Positions 33,207 to 33,739 of a DNA stretch of 33,739 nt are shown piece by piece. Source of the stretch: Pseudomonadota bacterium (GTDB taxonomy: Bacteria; Pseudomonadota; Gammaproteobacteria; Steroidobacterales; Steroidobacteraceae); the NCBI GenBank assembly GCA_016720075.1, contig JADJXW010000017.1, positions 1 through 33,739 on the forward strand, given 5' to 3'. Under the pieces are notes generated by a model that worked only from the letters and a program-made list of their open reading frames with translations, had not been told where the DNA came from and searched no databases. The first letter of the stretch is position 1; each line of letters starts with the position of its first letter. The position numbers and the translations under genes are program-made.

Positions 33207-33739
33207 TCAACCTGCGCGGCGCTTGCGCTTCGTGCCGCGTGACGCGAGTTCCGCCGCCTTTCCTTCAATGAGCGCATCCAGTCCGCGCATCGCCAGTTTG
33301 TCGAAGTCGAGGGTCTTTGCCAGCACGTGGGCATAGGGTGCCCGGGCGAAGCCAGACCAACCCGTCATCAACGCCTGGATGGTCGACTGCATCTCCATGG
33401 CGTCGCTCTCGGGCAAATCGAATGCCTGCAGCCGCTTCCTGATGCGACGTGTCGTGCGCTGCAACTGGTCGAGGTCCATGTCGGTCGTCGTGATGAGGCG
33501 CCCGAAGTCTCTCACCTTTCCCTGGGTTCGCCAGAGCACCTTGCCGAACGCCCGCATCCACTCCTGCCAGTCGTCATGGTCCGGGACCGAATCAAGGCAT
33601 TCCCCGAAGATTCGTTCCATCACGGCTGACATCAGCGCCGACTTGTCCTTGAAGTGCCAATAGAGCGAGGGCGCCTTCACGCCCACGCGTTCGGCCAGCT
33701 TCCTGAGGCTGACGCCGTCCAGTCCCTCCTCGTTGAGGA
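33207..33739 (-). CDS. TetR/AcrR-family regulator (partial, N-terminus outside window)
   Basis: The visible 176 residues start within the DNA-binding domain: LNEEGLDGVSLRKLAERVGV then KAPSLYWHFKDKSALMSAVM, a canonical TetR helix-turn-helix. The C-terminal ligand-binding part (WQEWMRAFGKVLWRTQGKVR, MQSTIQALMTGWSGFARAPY, KLAMRGLDALIEGKAAELAS) resembles the TetR_C_1 class that binds tetracycline-like ligands. It ends in a basic tail, RGTKRKRRAG. Intact as far as seen. It is transcribed towards the truncated nucleotidyltransferase. Confidence 0.88.
   Translation of the reverse strand, partial: LNEEGLDGVSLRKLAERVGVKAPSLYWHFKDKSALMSAVMERIFGECLDSVPDHDDWQEWMRAFGKVLWRTQGKVRDFGRLITTTDMDLDQLQRTTRRIRKRLQAFDLPESDAMEMQSTIQALMTGWSGFARAPYAHVLAKTLDFDKLAMRGLDALIEGKAAELASRGTKRKRRAG

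Noticed and set aside
1..33739. CRISPR arrays, rRNA genes or riboswitches.
   Set aside because: No regularly spaced short repeats, rRNA signatures or recognisable riboswitch cores were seen.

Overview
A 33.7-kb, GC-rich accessory region from a proteobacterium, most likely a gammaproteobacterium (DUF6152 proteins, a TfdB/PheA-type hydroxylase, Tat-exported ChrC-like SOD, tail-to-head overlapping start/stop codons). It is a patchwork of small operons separated by mobile-element remnants and dispersed repeats. No housekeeping gene or complete rRNA/tRNA is visible.

Quality warning: at least 16 otherwise well-conserved genes carry one or more single-base indels, plus a few substitutions to TAG, and protein homology resumes at once in another frame. 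Disruptions in so many unrelated genes suggest consensus error in the assembly more than decay. I annotate such genes across the breaks and keep 'pseudogene' for real truncations.

Layout. 40-104: ISCR/IS91-like oriIS end. 200-4796: LysR regulator, wrbA and FAD monooxygenase (minus strand), then DUF6152 protein and lipoprotein. 5088-5467: integrase arm-domain fragment plus a 59-bp nested palindrome. 5593-9377: Fic protein, uncharacterised partner, AAA/DUF4143 ATPase. 9486-11257: IS91-family transposase and a second oriIS. 11282-11890: DUF433/DUF5615 toxin-antitoxin-like pair. 11941-12777: IS6-family element abutting a second arm-domain fragment and a second 59-bp nested palindrome (12790-13186). 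13224-21752: extended chromate-resistance locus, with chrB divergent from chrA, a second ChrB-type protein, an ABC transporter, a periplasmic DUF1080-like protein, a Tat-exported SOD (ChrC), a heme-binding EB_dh-like protein and an outer-membrane barrel. 21955-22330: P450 remnant. 22436-23061: a small two-gene operon with a DUF1971 protein. 23132-27388 (minus): heme-copper oxidase-type operon (CuA subunit II, subunit I, SCO, membrane protein, HPP-CBS protein), which I interpret as an sNOR-type nitric oxide reductase. 27749-31422: TetR regulator with a membrane-fusion protein/permease/ATPase exporter. 31423-33739: gene-poor debris, a tRNA-3'-end-like sequence, a truncated nucleotidyltransferase, and a partial TetR regulator running off the window.

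Functionally the cargo is stress defence: chromate efflux with superoxide removal and envelope proteins, probable NO detoxification, drug or lipid export, and TA/Fic modules. The most novel signals are (1) the two-copy arm-domain ORF plus 59-bp nested palindrome with identical internal spacing, (2) the chr operon extended with ABC, heme and porin-like genes, (3) the sNOR-like operon with Asn in place of the catalytic Tyr, and (4) a three-copy repeat ending in an IEWE-stop coding signature that sits at module boundaries.
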